From positions 1 through 64,000 of the forward strand of contig JAQXIX010000014.1 of NCBI GenBank assembly GCA_029008005.1: DNA of 64,000 nucleotides, given 5' to 3'. The position numbers were made by a program, and so were the translations under genes. The notes below the pieces were generated by a model that was given only the letters and a program-made list of their open reading frames with translations, did no database searches and was not told the origin of the DNA. The first letter of the stretch is position 1, and each line of letters opens with the position of its first letter. This stretch comes from Bacillota bacterium. Its GTDB lineage: Bacteria > Bacillota > Clostridia > Peptostreptococcales > Anaerovoracaceae. Positions 7,772-18,121 of the stretch are shown here, one piece after another.

Positions 7772-9076
7772 CTACCTCCCAATAATGTCCTTTATCAACT
7801 GCCTTTCACATGGTTTTTCTTTTTCTATCTCAAAGGCTTCAGCACAGATTGATGCCGCCGCCTCAAGCTTTTCTTCGGAATCCCCGTATACTCTGCACAA
7901 AACATCTCCCTTTTTCACCATGTCTGTGCGTTTCTTTTCCAGTAGAACACCTGCATTCAGATTTATCGAATCGCCTTTTTTCTCTCTTCCGGCACCTGTA
8001 TGTCTTGATGCAATTCCGATTTTCATAGCATCAATTTCACTGACGTATCCATCGGAATCAGCTGTTATATTTCTGCACAGCATAGCTTTTCCCATTAATT
8101 CCGGATTATCTGCCACTTCAGGATTTCCTCCCTGCATCCTGACAAATTCACGGAATTTCTCAAGAGCACTGCCCCTTTGTATTGCATTCTTCGCTCTGCT
8201 GATTCCTTCTTCACTGCTGACGTTCAGGCTCATTGAAATCATCATTCCTGCCAGGAAAACCGAAAGCTCAGTTATATCTTCCGGTCCTTTTCCCTTAAGG
8301 ACTTCTATTGCTTCCGCAACTTCAAGACTGTTTCCTACAGCCTTTCCTAGAGGCTGGTTCATGTCGGTAATTACTGCCATCGTCTTCTTGCCTGCTTTAT
8401 TGCCGATATCCACCATCCATTGTGCCAGCTCCGCAGCTTCTTCTTCGGTTTTCATAAATGCGCCTTTGCCCCATTTGACATCAAGCAGTATTCCGTCGGA
8501 ACCCGAAGCAAGTTTCTTGCTCATAATGCTGGATGTAATCAGACCTGTATTCTCAACGGTTCCGGTCACATCACGAAGCGCATATATTTTTTTATCTGCA
8601 ATTGCGATTTTTTCGGATTGTCCGATGACGGCTATACCGGCAGTGTTTACCTGATTCGCAAAATCCTCTCTCGAAAGGGAAATTCTGAATCCGGGTATGG
8701 CCTCAAGTTTATCTACGGTTCCTCCTGTGAAACCCAGTCCCCTGCCGCTCATCTTAGCAACAGGAACTCCGCACGCCGAAGCCACAGGTGCTGCAATCAA
8801 TGTCGTTTTATCGCCTACACCACCTGTGCTGTGCTTGTCCACCTTGAAGCCCTTAACATCGGATAGATCTGCAATTTCCCCTGAATCACGCATTGCCTCG
8901 GTAAGCACCACAGTCTCCTCAACGCTAAGCTTCCTGAAGAAGACTGCCATTAGAAATGCAGCCATCTGATAATCAGGAATCGTTCCTTCAGAATATCCTT
9001 TAATGAGAAATTTTATTTCTTCTGCAGACAGCTCTTCGCCGTCTCTTTTTTTTCTTATTATATCCAGTATATCCAT
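7772..9076 (-). CDS. pdp: Pyrimidine-nucleoside (thymidine) phosphorylase
   Basis: A 434-residue enzyme that phosphorolyses thymidine, deoxyuridine and/or uridine to base and (deoxy)ribose-1-phosphate. The family signature is clear: KHSTGGVGDKTTL near residue 80 and SGRGLGFTGGTVDKLE near 110, with the usual two-domain length. The start MDILDIIRKKRDG matches the normal N-terminus of the family. There is no Shine-Dalgarno sequence; instead an extended -10 element (TGATATAAT) ends 6 bases before the ATG, so the message is predicted to be leaderless. It is followed after 3 bases by the beta-CASP hydrolase gene. deoA would be an equally fair symbol. Confidence 0.93.
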   Translation of the reverse strand: MDILDIIRKKRDGEELSAEEIKFLIKGYSEGTIPDYQMAAFLMAVFFRKLSVEETVVLTEAMRDSGEIADLSDVKGFKVDKHSTGGVGDKTTLIAAPVASACGVPVAKMSGRGLGFTGGTVDKLEAIPGFRISLSREDFANQVNTAGIAVIGQSEKIAIADKKIYALRDVTGTVENTGLITSSIMSKKLASGSDGILLDVKWGKGAFMKTEEEAAELAQWMVDIGNKAGKKTMAVITDMNQPLGKAVGNSLEVAEAIEVLKGKGPEDITELSVFLAGMMISMSLNVSSEEGISRAKNAIQRGSALEKFREFVRMQGGNPEVADNPELMGKAMLCRNITADSDGYVSEIDAMKIGIASRHTGAGREKKGDSINLNAGVLLEKKRTDMVKKGDVLCRVYGDSEEKLEAAASICAEAFEIEKEKPCERQLIKDIIGR

Positions 9077-9082
9077 ACTGCT

Positions 9083-9091
9083 ATTATATCA
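9083..9091 (-). promoter_or_regulatory. Extended -10 promoter giving a leaderless pdp message
   Basis: The minus-strand sequence TGATATAAT is a perfect -10 with the TGn extension. Only 6 bases (AGCAGT) separate it from the pdp ATG, so the first transcribed base should fall on or next to the start codon. No good -35 lies at 17 bases, which is usual for extended -10 promoters. Confidence 0.6.
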
Positions 9092-9130
9092 CCTGAAAAA
9101 ACATTGGGGTATCCAAAAAACGAAAACCAA

Positions 9131-9170
9131 TTGAAAAATCCGAAGCCCAACGGTACTCCGGATTTTTCAA
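9131..9170 (-). terminator. Rho-independent terminator of the decarboxylase beta-subunit gene
   Basis: A perfect 12-base stem TTGAAAAATCCG / CGGATTTTTCAA encloses a 16-base loop about 30 bases past the stop at 9201. On the minus strand the stem is followed by T-rich sequence (TTGGTTTTCGTTTTTT). Confidence 0.82.
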
Positions 9171-9200
9171 TAGTGTATAAAAATGATTTTAGAGAATTTC

Positions 9201-10367
9201 TTAGAAACCACCGAACATGCAGAGCATTACTCCGCAGGCAACTCCCGATCCGATTACGCCGGCAACGTTAGGTCCCATAGCGTGCATGAGAAGGAAGTTT
9301 GACGGATTAGCCTTCTGACCTTCAACCTGTGATACACGGGCTGCCATAGGTACCGCAGATACTCCTGCAGATCCGATAAGCGGGTTAATCGGCGTCTTTG
9401 AAACAGCATTCATCAGTTTAGCTATAAGCAGACCGCCTGCTGTTCCGAAGCAGAATGCCAGTACGCCGAGGATTACAATCTTGATTGTATCCCATGTGAT
9501 AAATGTATCACCTACAGCTGATGCACCTACGCAAGTTCCCAGTAAGATTACCAGAATGTTTGAAAGTGCATTGGAAGCTGTATCCGAAAGTCTCGTTGTA
9601 CGTCCGCATTCCTTGAAGAGGTTACCCAGCATGAGCATACCGATAAGCGGTGCAACTGACGGAAGAATCAGCGCGATTACTATAGTAACAGCAATCGGGA
9701 AGAGAATCTTTTCTCTCTGAGAAACCGTTCTCAGCTGTTCCATCTTTATCTTTCTTTCTTTCTCTGTAGTAAGCAATTTCATTATCGGCGGCTGAATTAC
9801 AGGTACAAGCGCCATGTACGAGTAAGCCGCAACGGCAATCGGTCCGAGCAGATGATCTGCCAGCTTGCCTGTCAGATATATAGCAGTAGGGCCGTCGGCT
9901 CCTCCGATGATACCGATGGATCCTGCTTCCTGTGCAGTAAATCCGAGGGCTATAGCCGAGAAGAATGCGAAGAATATTCCCAGCTGAGCCGCAGCTCCCA
10001 TAAGCAGTGACTTAGGGTTGGCAATAAGCGGACCAAAGTCTGTCATAGCACCTACACCCAGGAATATCAATGAAGGCAACACAGGCTTCAACAAGTAGAA
10101 TATACTGAATATGCCCGCATCCGATAACTGATTTGAATTAGTTACACCCTCATGAACAATGTCGTTAATGAATATACCTGTCATAGGCAGGTTTGACAGC
10201 AGCATACCGAAGGCAATCGGAACCAGCAGCAAAGGCTCGAACCCATGTTTAATCGCCAAATAGAGAAACAGTAATGCCACAACAATCATGATCCCGTTCT
10301 GATATCCGAAATTGGCTATGCCTGTAGAATCCCAGAACTTAAGTAAAGTATCGCCTATAGCGCCCAT
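9201..10367 (-). CDS. Sodium ion-translocating decarboxylase beta subunit
   Basis: A very hydrophobic protein of 388 residues with about 9-11 membrane segments, of the OadB/GcdB/MmdB family. These subunits couple decarboxylation of carboxybiotin to Na+ export. Family signatures are FLGVGAMTDFGPLI, the conserved GIIGGADGPTAIYL carrying the aspartate essential for Na+ transport, and SKTPINPLIGSAGVSAVPMAARV near the C-terminus. The ORF track starts at 10412, but the ATG at 10367 (MGAIGDTLL) is preceded by AAAAAGGAG and fits the family N-terminus better. It stands alone here, with its own promoter and terminator and without alpha, gamma or biotin-carrier genes, so its partners must be elsewhere. 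Whether it serves glutaconyl-CoA, oxaloacetate or methylmalonyl-CoA decarboxylase cannot be told. Confidence 0.9.
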   Translation of the reverse strand: MGAIGDTLLKFWDSTGIANFGYQNGIMIVVALLFLYLAIKHGFEPLLLVPIAFGMLLSNLPMTGIFINDIVHEGVTNSNQLSDAGIFSIFYLLKPVLPSLIFLGVGAMTDFGPLIANPKSLLMGAAAQLGIFFAFFSAIALGFTAQEAGSIGIIGGADGPTAIYLTGKLADHLLGPIAVAAYSYMALVPVIQPPIMKLLTTEKERKIKMEQLRTVSQREKILFPIAVTIVIALILPSVAPLIGMLMLGNLFKECGRTTRLSDTASNALSNILVILLGTCVGASAVGDTFITWDTIKIVILGVLAFCFGTAGGLLIAKLMNAVSKTPINPLIGSAGVSAVPMAARVSQVEGQKANPSNFLLMHAMGPNVAGVIGSGVACGVMLCMFGGF

Positions 10368-10421
10368 AAGTTTGCATCTCCTTTTTAAATAATGACAATA
10401 TAGTGCTTTCACACCGATAAA

Positions 10422-10450
10422 ATATTAACACAGCGTCTATATCAAAACAA
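10422..10450 (-). promoter_or_regulatory. Predicted sigma-A promoter of the decarboxylase beta-subunit gene
   Basis: On the minus strand TTGTTT and TAATAT are separated by 17 bases and lie about 55 bases upstream of the chosen ATG at 10367, leaving a normal leader with an AGGAG site. Confidence 0.55.
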
Positions 10451-10506
10451 GTTGTATTTAATAAATATAATGTATACAAGAGCCTCCGTGACACGCTGAT
10501 TATCAT

Positions 10507-12762
10507 CTACAATTTCATCGTCAGACCTATCTTCTGTTTATCGTAATCAATCTTAATAATACGCACTTTTACAGTATCTCCGACAGATACGACATCCATT
10601 GGATGGCTTATGTATTTTCGGCTCATTTCGGAAATGTGAACGAGGCCGTCATTCTTCACGCCTATGTCCACAAATGCCCCGAAATCCACTACATTTCTCA
10701 CTGTTCCTTCAAGTTCCATATCAAGCTTCAGATCTTCAAAAGCTCTCACATCATTTCTGAATACAACAGGAGGTGCATCCTCACGGGGATCTCTGCCGGG
10801 CTTTTTCATTTCACGGATTATATCGGTAATCGTAGGCACTCCGGCATCCAGATCTCCGGCCAGTTTTTCAACTGCTTTTTTCATATTGCGCACCGGTTTT
10901 TCGGCCGAAAGTTCAGCCAGTGCTTCGAGGCCTTTGCCTCTCCTCTTAGGCTTTTCCTTTTCACCGTACATATCCCATATTCTGTCATCGATATCGGAAA
11001 GCTTGCCCCCTGCCCTTCTCAGGTCATCGGATGAATATCCGAGTTTTTTCAGCATCTCCTCGGCAACCTGATAGGATTCCGGGTGAACCGCTGTGTTGTC
11101 GAGAGGATTATCGCCGTCGGATATTCTGATGAATCCCGCACACTGGCCGTAAGTTTTGTCTCCCAGCTTCGGAACCTTTTTAAGCTCTTTTCTGTTTCTG
11201 TAAACACCATTTTCCTCTCTGTAGGCAACGATATTTTTCGCGATACCCATATTGATGCCGGCAACGTGTGAAAGGAGAGACGGCGAAGCCGTATTCAGCT
11301 CGACTCCCACTCTGTTAACACAATCTTCCACAACATTGTCCAGAGCACCCTCAAGGAGCGTCTGATTTATATCATGCTGGTACTGCCCTACGCCTATGGA
11401 TTTGGTCGGAATCTTCACAAGCTCGGCGAGAGGATCCTGGAGACGTCTTCCCAGAGACATTGCTCCTCTGACCGTAACATCAAGATCAGGATATTCCTCT
11501 GCAGCCAGCTTTGATGCAGAATACACAGAGGCACCTGCCTCGTTGACAATTGTGTATCTTATGTCCTTGCCGATTTTCTTAATGAAATCCGCAACAACCT
11601 CTTCCGTTTCTCTCGATGCTGTGCCGTTCCCTATTACAATAGTGTTAATATCGTATTTATCCACAAGCTTCTTAAGTGTCGCTTCGGTTCCGCGAATATC
11701 CTTCTTCGGCTCTGTAGGAAAAACAGTCGTATAAGCTCTGAGCCTTCCTGTTTCATCTAATACGGCGACTTTGCAGCCTGTTCTGTATCCCGGGTCTATG
11801 CTGATGATTCTCGCGCCTTTAACCGGAGGCACCATGAGAAGCTTCTCCGTATTCTTCGCAAAGACCTTAATCGCTGACGCCTCTGCTCTCTCCGTGAGCA
11901 TGTTTCTCATTTCTCTTTCAACGGAAGGAGCCATAAGCCTCTTATATGCATCTTCTATTGTCCTGCGCAAAAGCTCCGTACAAGGAGATGACTCATCTGT
12001 TATTACGGCCTGCCCGATAAGCTCCTCCATTTTCACGCTGTCGGTTACGATTCTGACCTTCAGCTTCTTTTCCTTCTCGCCTCTGTTAATTGCCAGCACT
12101 CTGTGATCGGGAATTTTTGAAACAGCCTCACTGTGATCGTAGTACATTTCGTATACCGTCTTTTCTTCAGCATCCGCCGCTTCCGTTGAAATAACACCTT
12201 TTTCGAGAGTTGCGTTTCTGATTGTGTCGGTTATTTCCGCATCATCGGATATTCTCTCGGCAATAATATCGCAGGCACCGCCGATGGCGTCATCTACTGT
12301 TTCAACACCCTTATCCGTTCCCGTAGCACTGTCGATATAAGCCTTTGCTTCTTCTTCCGGATTACCTTTTCCCTGTGCGAGGATAACTTCCGCCAAAGGC
12401 TCAAGGCCTCTTTCCTTAGCTTTTGAAGCTCGTGTTGATTTTTTCTTTTTAAATGGTTTATACAGATCCTCGACACGTCTCAATATAGTCGCTTCGCGTA
12501 TCTGTGCCTCCAGTTCCTCAGTCAGCTTTTCCTGCTCGGCTATGAGCCTGATGACTTCTTCCTTTCTTTCTTCCAGGTTTCTGAGATATGTAAGTCTCTC
12601 ATCGAGATCTCTGAGCACTGTATCGCTCAGTCCCCCTGTGGCTTCCTTTCTGTAACGAGCGATGAAGGGAATTGTATTCCCTTCATCGATAAGCTTAACT
12701 GTATCTTCTACTTGTGTCTTTCTGATTCTGAATTCTTCTGCCAGTATTTCTGTTATGTTCAT
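10507..12762 (-). CDS. tex: Tex-family RNA-binding transcription accessory protein
   Basis: A 751-residue Tex protein, related to eukaryotic Spt6. It has the N-terminal helical Tex domain, a YqgF/RNase H-like domain around 325-450 (ARIISIDPGYRTGCKVAVLDE), helix-hairpin-helix repeats around 480-570 (LSHVAGINMGIAKNIVAYREENG) and a C-terminal S1 RNA-binding domain at about 680-750 (GTVRNVVDFGAFVDIGVKNDGLVH, quoted here only to mark the domain start). It binds nucleic acid and influences transcription in the cytoplasm. It follows prfB by 1 base, is preceded by AAGGA, and ends the tex-prfB-secA group. Confidence 0.95.
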   Translation of the reverse strand: MNITEILAEEFRIRKTQVEDTVKLIDEGNTIPFIARYRKEATGGLSDTVLRDLDERLTYLRNLEERKEEVIRLIAEQEKLTEELEAQIREATILRRVEDLYKPFKKKKSTRASKAKERGLEPLAEVILAQGKGNPEEEAKAYIDSATGTDKGVETVDDAIGGACDIIAERISDDAEITDTIRNATLEKGVISTEAADAEEKTVYEMYYDHSEAVSKIPDHRVLAINRGEKEKKLKVRIVTDSVKMEELIGQAVITDESSPCTELLRRTIEDAYKRLMAPSVEREMRNMLTERAEASAIKVFAKNTEKLLMVPPVKGARIISIDPGYRTGCKVAVLDETGRLRAYTTVFPTEPKKDIRGTEATLKKLVDKYDINTIVIGNGTASRETEEVVADFIKKIGKDIRYTIVNEAGASVYSASKLAAEEYPDLDVTVRGAMSLGRRLQDPLAELVKIPTKSIGVGQYQHDINQTLLEGALDNVVEDCVNRVGVELNTASPSLLSHVAGINMGIAKNIVAYREENGVYRNRKELKKVPKLGDKTYGQCAGFIRISDGDNPLDNTAVHPESYQVAEEMLKKLGYSSDDLRRAGGKLSDIDDRIWDMYGEKEKPKRRGKGLEALAELSAEKPVRNMKKAVEKLAGDLDAGVPTITDIIREMKKPGRDPREDAPPVVFRNDVRAFEDLKLDMELEGTVRNVVDFGAFVDIGVKNDGLVHISEMSRKYISHPMDVVSVGDTVKVRIIKIDYDKQKIGLTMKL

Positions 12763-12763
12763 G

Positions 12764-13885
12764 TTAATCCTTCTGCTTAAGTTTTTCGTTAATAAAATAA
12801 TCGAGATCTCCGTCCATTACCGCCTGGACATTGCCTACCTCTGCCGATGTTCTGTGATCCTTTACCATGGTGTACGGCTGGAACACGTATGACCTGATCT
12901 GGCTTCCCCATGTTATCTGGTTATAGTCACCCTTCAGTTCATTGAGAGATTCTTTCTCCTCCTGTTCTTTCAGTTCTATGAGCTTCGACATGAGCATCTT
13001 CATAGCGTACTCTCTGTTCTGAATCTGGGATCTCTCATTCTGACATGTTACGACAATATGTGTCGGCAGATGAGTGATTCTTACTGCCGAATCCGTCATG
13101 TTAACGTGCTGACCGCCTGCACCGCTGGATCTGTAAGTATCGATTCTTATATCGTCAGGATTTATTTCTACCGTCTTGTCATATTCAATTTCGGGAGTTA
13201 CGTCAAGAGACGCGAAAGAAGTATGACGACGACCCGACGAATCAAAAGGCGATATTCTCACAAGTCTGTGAACACCTTTCTCGTTTTTCAGATATCCGTA
13301 AGCGTAATCACCTTCAACGAGAAGTGTGGCGCTTTTGATTCCGGCTTCCGTATCGTCATTCATTTCCATTATCTTATACTTGAAGCCTCTCTTCTCGCAC
13401 CATCTCGTATACATTCTCAAAAGCATCTCGGCCCAGTCCATAGCTTCTGTGCCACCGGATCCCGCATGTACGGAAATAATGGCATTATTCCTGTCATATT
13501 TACCGTCAAGCAAAGTCTTCAGCTTCAGATTTTCTATATCTGAAACAAGTTTTTCCTTTGCCTCACCGGCTTCTCCGGCCATTAGCTCCGCTTCATCGGA
13601 ATCTCCGCTCTTCTCTGCTTCCTCTGACATCTCGATCATAACCTCCAGATCGTCCATTCTTCCTGTCAGATCATCATATTCCTCAAGAGCAGCCTCGATA
13701 GACTTCTTCTCTTTCATGACTTTCTGGGCATTTTCCTGATCTTCCCAGAATCCCGGTACAGTTATTTTCTCGTCAAGCTCAGCCAGATCTTTTTTAAGCT
13801 TTTCCGGATTAAGTGCTTCTCCGGCCTCCACCAGTTCTCTCCGCAGTGAAGGCATTTCATTCTTTAATTCATCTGTAAGTATCAA
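12764..13885 (-). CDS. prfB: Peptide chain release factor 2, no programmed frameshift, TTG start
   Basis: A 373-residue release factor that ends translation at UGA/UAA. The stop-codon recognition motif SPF (RISPFDSSGRR), which marks RF2 rather than RF1, is near residue 210. The catalytic GGQ (SSGAGGQHVNM) is near residue 255. The ORF track starts at 13975 inside secA; I place the start at the TTG at 13885 (encoding MILTDELKNEM), because this gives the normal RF2 length, leaves 32 bases after the secA stop and has a purine-rich AAGAGAG upstream. Most RF2 genes carry an in-frame UGA and need a +1 frameshift near codon 25. Here the region reads GAA GCA CTT AAT CCG with no stop, so that autoregulation is absent. 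Confidence 0.92.
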   Translation of the reverse strand: MILTDELKNEMPSLRRELVEAGEALNPEKLKKDLAELDEKITVPGFWEDQENAQKVMKEKKSIEAALEEYDDLTGRMDDLEVMIEMSEEAEKSGDSDEAELMAGEAGEAKEKLVSDIENLKLKTLLDGKYDRNNAIISVHAGSGGTEAMDWAEMLLRMYTRWCEKRGFKYKIMEMNDDTEAGIKSATLLVEGDYAYGYLKNEKGVHRLVRISPFDSSGRRHTSFASLDVTPEIEYDKTVEINPDDIRIDTYRSSGAGGQHVNMTDSAVRITHLPTHIVVTCQNERSQIQNREYAMKMLMSKLIELKEQEEKESLNELKGDYNQITWGSQIRSYVFQPYTMVKDHRTSAEVGNVQAVMDGDLDYFINEKLKQKD

Positions 13886-13917
13886 TTTTTTCTCTCTTTT
13901 CTGCTTATATCTGTAAA

Positions 13918-16710
13918 TTACTGCTGATTTCTTCCGCAGCAGTGCTTGTATTTCTTGCCGCTTCCGCACGGACACGGATCGTTTCTGCCGATCTTAGGTG
14001 CATCGCGTCTCACTGTTTCCTGTTTGTGCTCACGATTAGGAACTGCAGCCTCTGCCGGCGCCTGTCCCATATCCACACTGCCTCCTGCTGCTTTTGCACG
14101 AGCTGCCTGGGCTCTCATCTCGCTGTCATCGAAATCATCCTTGTGAGATACTCCGGCACCGATTACGTTCTTTCTCTCTGTTGTCGTAGTAATCGTAACA
14201 TTGTAGCAGAACTTGACGAATTCCTCCTGAATCGAGGATACCATCAGTTCAAACATAGCGAAACCTTCATGTGCATATGCAGCTGCAGGATCCTGGCCTC
14301 CGAGACCTCTGAGTCCTATACCGCTTTTAAGCTGATCCATTGCGTCGATGTGATCCATCCACTTGTTATCAACAACACGGAGGAGGATCATACGCTCAAC
14401 TTCACGAAGTCTGTCAACTCCGATTTCCTTTTCCTTCTCGTCATATATCTCGCTGAATTCTTCGTAAAGACCATTTTTAAGTGATTCTTCATCCATATTG
14501 GACAGGTCTTCTCTATCGAATTCCAGAGGACTGAATTTATCGGTGAATTTGCAAAGTCCCTTGTTCATTGTTTCGAAGTCCCATTCTTCAGGGTACTTGG
14601 ATGCAACTGTAATCGGATCCACAATTTCGTCTATGAGCTTGTGCATCATCATATCTATATCTTCACGGAGATTTTCGCCGAAAAGAACTTTCTTACGCTC
14701 GCTGTATATTATCTCACGCTGCTTGTTCATTACGTTGTCGTACTGGAGAACGTATTTTCTGATTCCGAAGTTTCTGCCCTCGACTTTTTTCTGAGCATTC
14801 TCTATCTGCTTCGTAATCATCTTGGCTTCAATCGCCTCGTCTTCCTCTACTCCCAGCTTCGTTACTATATTCTGCATTCTGTCTCCTCCGAAGAGTCGCA
14901 TAAGTTCGTCTTCCATGGAGATACAGAATACTGTCTGTCCCGGGTCTCCCTGACGTCCGGAACGACCTCTAAGCTGGTTATCTATACGTCTGGATTCGTG
15001 CCTTTCCGTACCTATTATGCAAAGTCCTCCCAGTTCTCTGACTTTCTCCTGCTCAGGTTTTCTTTCTTCCTTAGCTTCCTCCAGAAGCTTTCTGAATACT
15101 TCTCTTGCCTTGAGAAGCTCTTCATCATCACTTCTCACAAAGCTTGTGGCAAAGGCAATCTGTTCCTCGTCATAGCCAAGCTTCTCCATTTCTTTTTTCG
15201 CCTGGAATTCCGGGTTTCCGCCAAGAATAATATCTGTACCACGACCGGCCATGTTTGTGGCGATTGTAATTGCTCCTTCTCTTCCGGCTTCGGCGATTAT
15301 CTGCGCTTCCTTCTCATGGTGCTTGGCATTCAGTATGTTAAATGACTTAATACCGCGCTTTCTAAGAAGATCTGCGATTATCTCGGATTTTTCAATTGAA
15401 ATCGTACCTACAAGCACAGGCTGTCCTGTTTTATGAGCTTCGACAACTCTGTCGGCAATTGCCTTGTATTTTCCTCTTTCTGTTGCATAAACCGCATCCT
15501 GCAGGTCTTTTCTCACTACAGGCTTGTTTGTCGGAATAACAACAACGTCCATGTTGTATATATCGGTAAATTCGCCTTCTTCTGTCTTTGCGGTACCTGT
15601 CATTCCGGCCAGCTTGCCGTACATTCTGAAGTAGTTCTGAAGAGTTATTGTCGCCAGAGTTTTTGATTCCGAACGTACGAGAACGCCTTCCTTGGCCTCT
15701 ATTGCCTGATGAAGTCCGTCGCTGTATCGTCTTCCGAACATCATACGTCCTGTGAATTCATCTACTATTATTACTTCACCGTCGCGTACAACATAGTCAA
15801 CGTCTCTCTTCATCATGTTGCGTGCTTTCAGAGCCTGCATAACGTGATGGTTGACTTCCATATTTTCCGGATCCGAGAAGTTTTCTATATTAAAATAGTT
15901 TTCGCATTTCTCGATACCTTCTTCTGTAAGAGCTATCTGCTCGTCCTTTTCTTCTATTGTAAAATCTGTTTCTTTAACAAGTCCTTTAACGAAGCTGTCG
16001 GCTCTTCTGTACATGTCGGTGGACTTGTCGCCGCGGCCCGAAATAATCAGCGGTGTTCTGGCTTCATCAATAAGGATCGAGTCAACTTCGTCTATGATTG
16101 CGTAATTCAGCTCTCTCTGCATCATCTGTTCACGATATGTCACCATATTGTCTCTCAGATAATCGAAGCCGTACTCGTTGTTTGTTCCATATGTAATGTC
16201 CGCTTCATAGGCAGCACGTCTTTCTTCTTCCGAAATTCCGTGGATAACGCATCCTACTGTAAGCCCCAGGAACGTATAGAGCTTGCCCATCCACTCCATA
16301 TCTCGCTTGGCCAGATAGTCGTTGACTGTTACAACGTGAACGCCTTTGCCTTCCAGTGCGTTAAGATACGCTGCGAGAGTTGCCACAAGTGTTTTACCTT
16401 CACCTGTTTTCATTTCGGCGATTCTTCCCTGGTGGAGTACAATTCCGCCGATTACCTGTACGTAGAAATGTTTCATTCCCAGTGAACGCCATGCTCCCTC
16501 TCTGCATACAGCAAAAGCTTCAGGCAGTATTTCGTCAAGTGTTTCCCCCTCTTTCAGCCTTTGCCTGAATTCATCTGTCTTGCCGCGAAGCTCTTCATCT
16601 GACAGCTTCTGCATCCCTTCATCAAGTGCCATTACTTTATCGGCAATCTTTGAGACTTTTTTTACTTCTTTCTCGTTAAGGTCGCCGAAGATTTTTTCCA
16701 TTAAACTCAT
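13918..16710 (-). CDS. secA: Protein translocase ATPase SecA
   Basis: A 930-residue SecA, the ATPase that drives proteins through SecYEG. Visible parts are the Walker [14 protein letters not shown] near residue 100, the DEAD-type Walker [18 protein letters not shown], the second nucleotide-binding domain with [16 protein letters not shown] near 490, a helical scaffold, and a C-terminal zinc-binding SEC-C tail with the [13 protein letters not shown] pattern. The length is full. Its start overlaps the CNNM gene stop by 4 bases. In this window it is the likely exporter for the many signal-peptide proteins of the surface cluster. Nothing suggests a specialised SecA2. Confidence 0.97.
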   Translation of the reverse strand: MSLMEKIFGDLNEKEVKKVSKIADKVMALDEGMQKLSDEELRGKTDEFRQRLKEGETLDEILPEAFAVCREGAWRSLGMKHFYVQVIGGIVLHQGRIAEMKTGEGKTLVATLAAYLNALEGKGVHVVTVNDYLAKRDMEWMGKLYTFLGLTVGCVIHGISEEERRAAYEADITYGTNNEYGFDYLRDNMVTYREQMMQRELNYAIIDEVDSILIDEARTPLIISGRGDKSTDMYRRADSFVKGLVKETDFTIEEKDEQIALTEEGIEKCENYFNIENFSDPENMEVNHHVMQALKARNMMKRDVDYVVRDGEVIIVDEFTGRMMFGRRYSDGLHQAIEAKEGVLVRSESKTLATITLQNYFRMYGKLAGMTGTAKTEEGEFTDIYNMDVVVIPTNKPVVRKDLQDAVYATERGKYKAIADRVVEAHKTGQPVLVGTISIEKSEIIADLLRKRGIKSFNILNAKHHEKEAQIIAEAGREGAITIATNMAGRGTDIILGGNPEFQAKKEMEKLGYDEEQIAFATSFVRSDDEELLKAREVFRKLLEEAKEERKPEQEKVRELGGLCIIGTERHESRRIDNQLRGRSGRQGDPGQTVFCISMEDELMRLFGGDRMQNIVTKLGVEEDEAIEAKMITKQIENAQKKVEGRNFGIRKYVLQYDNVMNKQREIIYSERKKVLFGENLREDIDMMMHKLIDEIVDPITVASKYPEEWDFETMNKGLCKFTDKFSPLEFDREDLSNMDEESLKNGLYEEFSEIYDEKEKEIGVDRLREVERMILLRVVDNKWMDHIDAMDQLKSGIGLRGLGGQDPAAAYAHEGFAMFELMVSSIQEEFVKFCYNVTITTTTERKNVIGAGVSHKDDFDDSEMRAQAARAKAAGGSVDMGQAPAEAAVPNREHKQETVRRDAPKIGRNDPCPCGSGKKYKHCCGRNQQ

Positions 16711-18008
16711 TTCAAATCCTCTTTCCTTTCGTTTGTATCTGTTTTATCATTTTCAAGCTCTTCGAGAACAAGATTTATCTCGAGGGCTTTTCTTTCGTCT
16801 GCTTTCGTTACTCTGACCTTGATCAGTTTGTCATCGATTTTCTGCTGAAATCTGTCATCTTTTTTCGGAATCCTGTCCAGAACCATTGATACCCATCCGT
16901 TGACCGTATTGACTTCCTGAATTTCCTCATGTATCTCCAGGTAGTCGAATACTTTGTACAGATTGGCACCGCATCTGATTCTGTAGCTGCCGTTCTGAAG
17001 AGGCATCACTTCCTTATTCTGTATTACGTCGTACTCGTCGTAGATTTCTCCGACCAGTTCTTCAATCATGTCCTCCATAGTAACGAGTCCGGCTGTCCCT
17101 CCGTATTCATCTATTACTATTGCCATATGGCTCTTGAGCTTTTGCATCTTCCGGAGCAGGTCAAAAATTTTTATTGTCTCCGTAACAAATACAACCGGCG
17201 TTACGAAATCGGCTATCGTTCTGTTTTTTCCCAGAACGTAATAGTGGAAGTCCTTCTGGTGTATTACTCCGATTATCTTATCGATTTCTTCTTCGTATAC
17301 AGGAAGTCTGGAGAAACCTGTTTCTCTGAAAATCCTTTCCAGTTCCTCTTCGCTGCAGTCGATATCTATGGCTTCCATTTCCGGACGAGGTGTCATAACA
17401 TCCTCTGCCGTAAGCTCATCGAATTCAATGGCGTTCTGTATCAGTTCGCTTCTCTCTCCGTCTATACTTCCGCCGGTTTCTGCTTCTTCAACCATTGTGA
17501 GTATTTCGTCATCTGTTATTGTATCCTCTTTATTCAGCTTGAAAACAATGCAGACGAGCTGCTTCCACTTGGTAAATACGAAGTTAACAGGTGTGAGTAT
17601 CGCCATGAAAAAGCTAATAAGAGGTGCGGAAAACATAGTGAAATTCTCTGCTTTTTCTTTAGCTATATTCTTAGGGGTGATTTCGCCGAAAATAAGTACT
17701 ATCACTGTAATTACAACTGTTGCTATTGTTGCACCGTATTCTCCGTAAAGGGACACGAACAGCACCGTAGCTATTGCGGTCATGGCTATATTAACAATGT
17801 TATTGCCTACAAGTATCGTTGTAAGCAGCTTGTCGTATGAATCCGACAGACGGAGAACTTTTTCGGCTCTTTTGTTTCCGTCGTTTGCCATGTTTTTAAT
17901 ACGGATTCTGTTAAGTGATGTGAATGCTGTTTCTGTCGCACTGAAGTATGCAGAAAAAATTACAAGAAAGGCAATGGCCAGAATTTCTGCTGTAATGTTT
18001 CCTTCCAT
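16707..18008 (-). CDS. CNNM/CBS-pair/CorC_HlyC membrane protein (hemolysin family)
   Basis: A 433-residue protein with an N-terminal CNNM (DUF21) membrane domain of 3-4 helices at residues 1-185, a tandem CBS pair at about 200-325 ([38 protein letters not shown]) and a C-terminal CorC_HlyC domain. Such proteins are now seen as Mg2+ (or other divalent cation) transporters or regulators, with the CBS pair sensing adenine nucleotides. The old hemolysin label has little support. It is the first gene of the secA-prfB-tex run, with AAGGAGG 13 bases upstream of ATG and a good promoter at 18062-18091. Confidence 0.88.
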   Translation of the reverse strand: MEGNITAEILAIAFLVIFSAYFSATETAFTSLNRIRIKNMANDGNKRAEKVLRLSDSYDKLLTTILVGNNIVNIAMTAIATVLFVSLYGEYGATIATVVITVIVLIFGEITPKNIAKEKAENFTMFSAPLISFFMAILTPVNFVFTKWKQLVCIVFKLNKEDTITDDEILTMVEEAETGGSIDGERSELIQNAIEFDELTAEDVMTPRPEMEAIDIDCSEEELERIFRETGFSRLPVYEEEIDKIIGVIHQKDFHYYVLGKNRTIADFVTPVVFVTETIKIFDLLRKMQKLKSHMAIVIDEYGGTAGLVTMEDMIEELVGEIYDEYDVIQNKEVMPLQNGSYRIRCGANLYKVFDYLEIHEEIQEVNTVNGWVSMVLDRIPKKDDRFQQKIDDKLIKVRVTKADERKALEINLVLEELENDKTDTNERKEDLK

Positions 18009-18061
18009 GTTAATGCGGGAGCCTCCTTATGCTGATTTTTTGAAACATTTATACAGATTAA

Positions 18062-18091
18062 ATTATATCGCAAAAACATGTGAATTGGCAA
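18062..18091 (-). promoter_or_regulatory. Predicted sigma-A promoter of the CNNM-secA-prfB-tex operon
   Basis: On the minus strand TTGCCA and a perfect TATAAT are separated by 18 bases, with a leader of about 50 bases before the ATG at 18008. Confidence 0.6.
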
Positions 18092-18121
18092 TGAATTGTT
18101 GTCATGCGACCGGTGTTAAGT

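Noticed and set aside
7785-8654. Plus-strand ORF of 289 residues
   Set aside because: It is antisense to pyrimidine-nucleoside phosphorylase, Ser/Pro-rich and without domain signatures; a shadow frame.
13780-13850. Programmed frameshift in prfB
   Set aside because: The expected CTT TGA site reads CTT AAT; the frame is continuous.
16929-17840. Plus-strand ORF of 303 residues
   Set aside because: It is fully antisense to the CNNM gene, Cys/Tyr-rich without any motif; a shadow frame.
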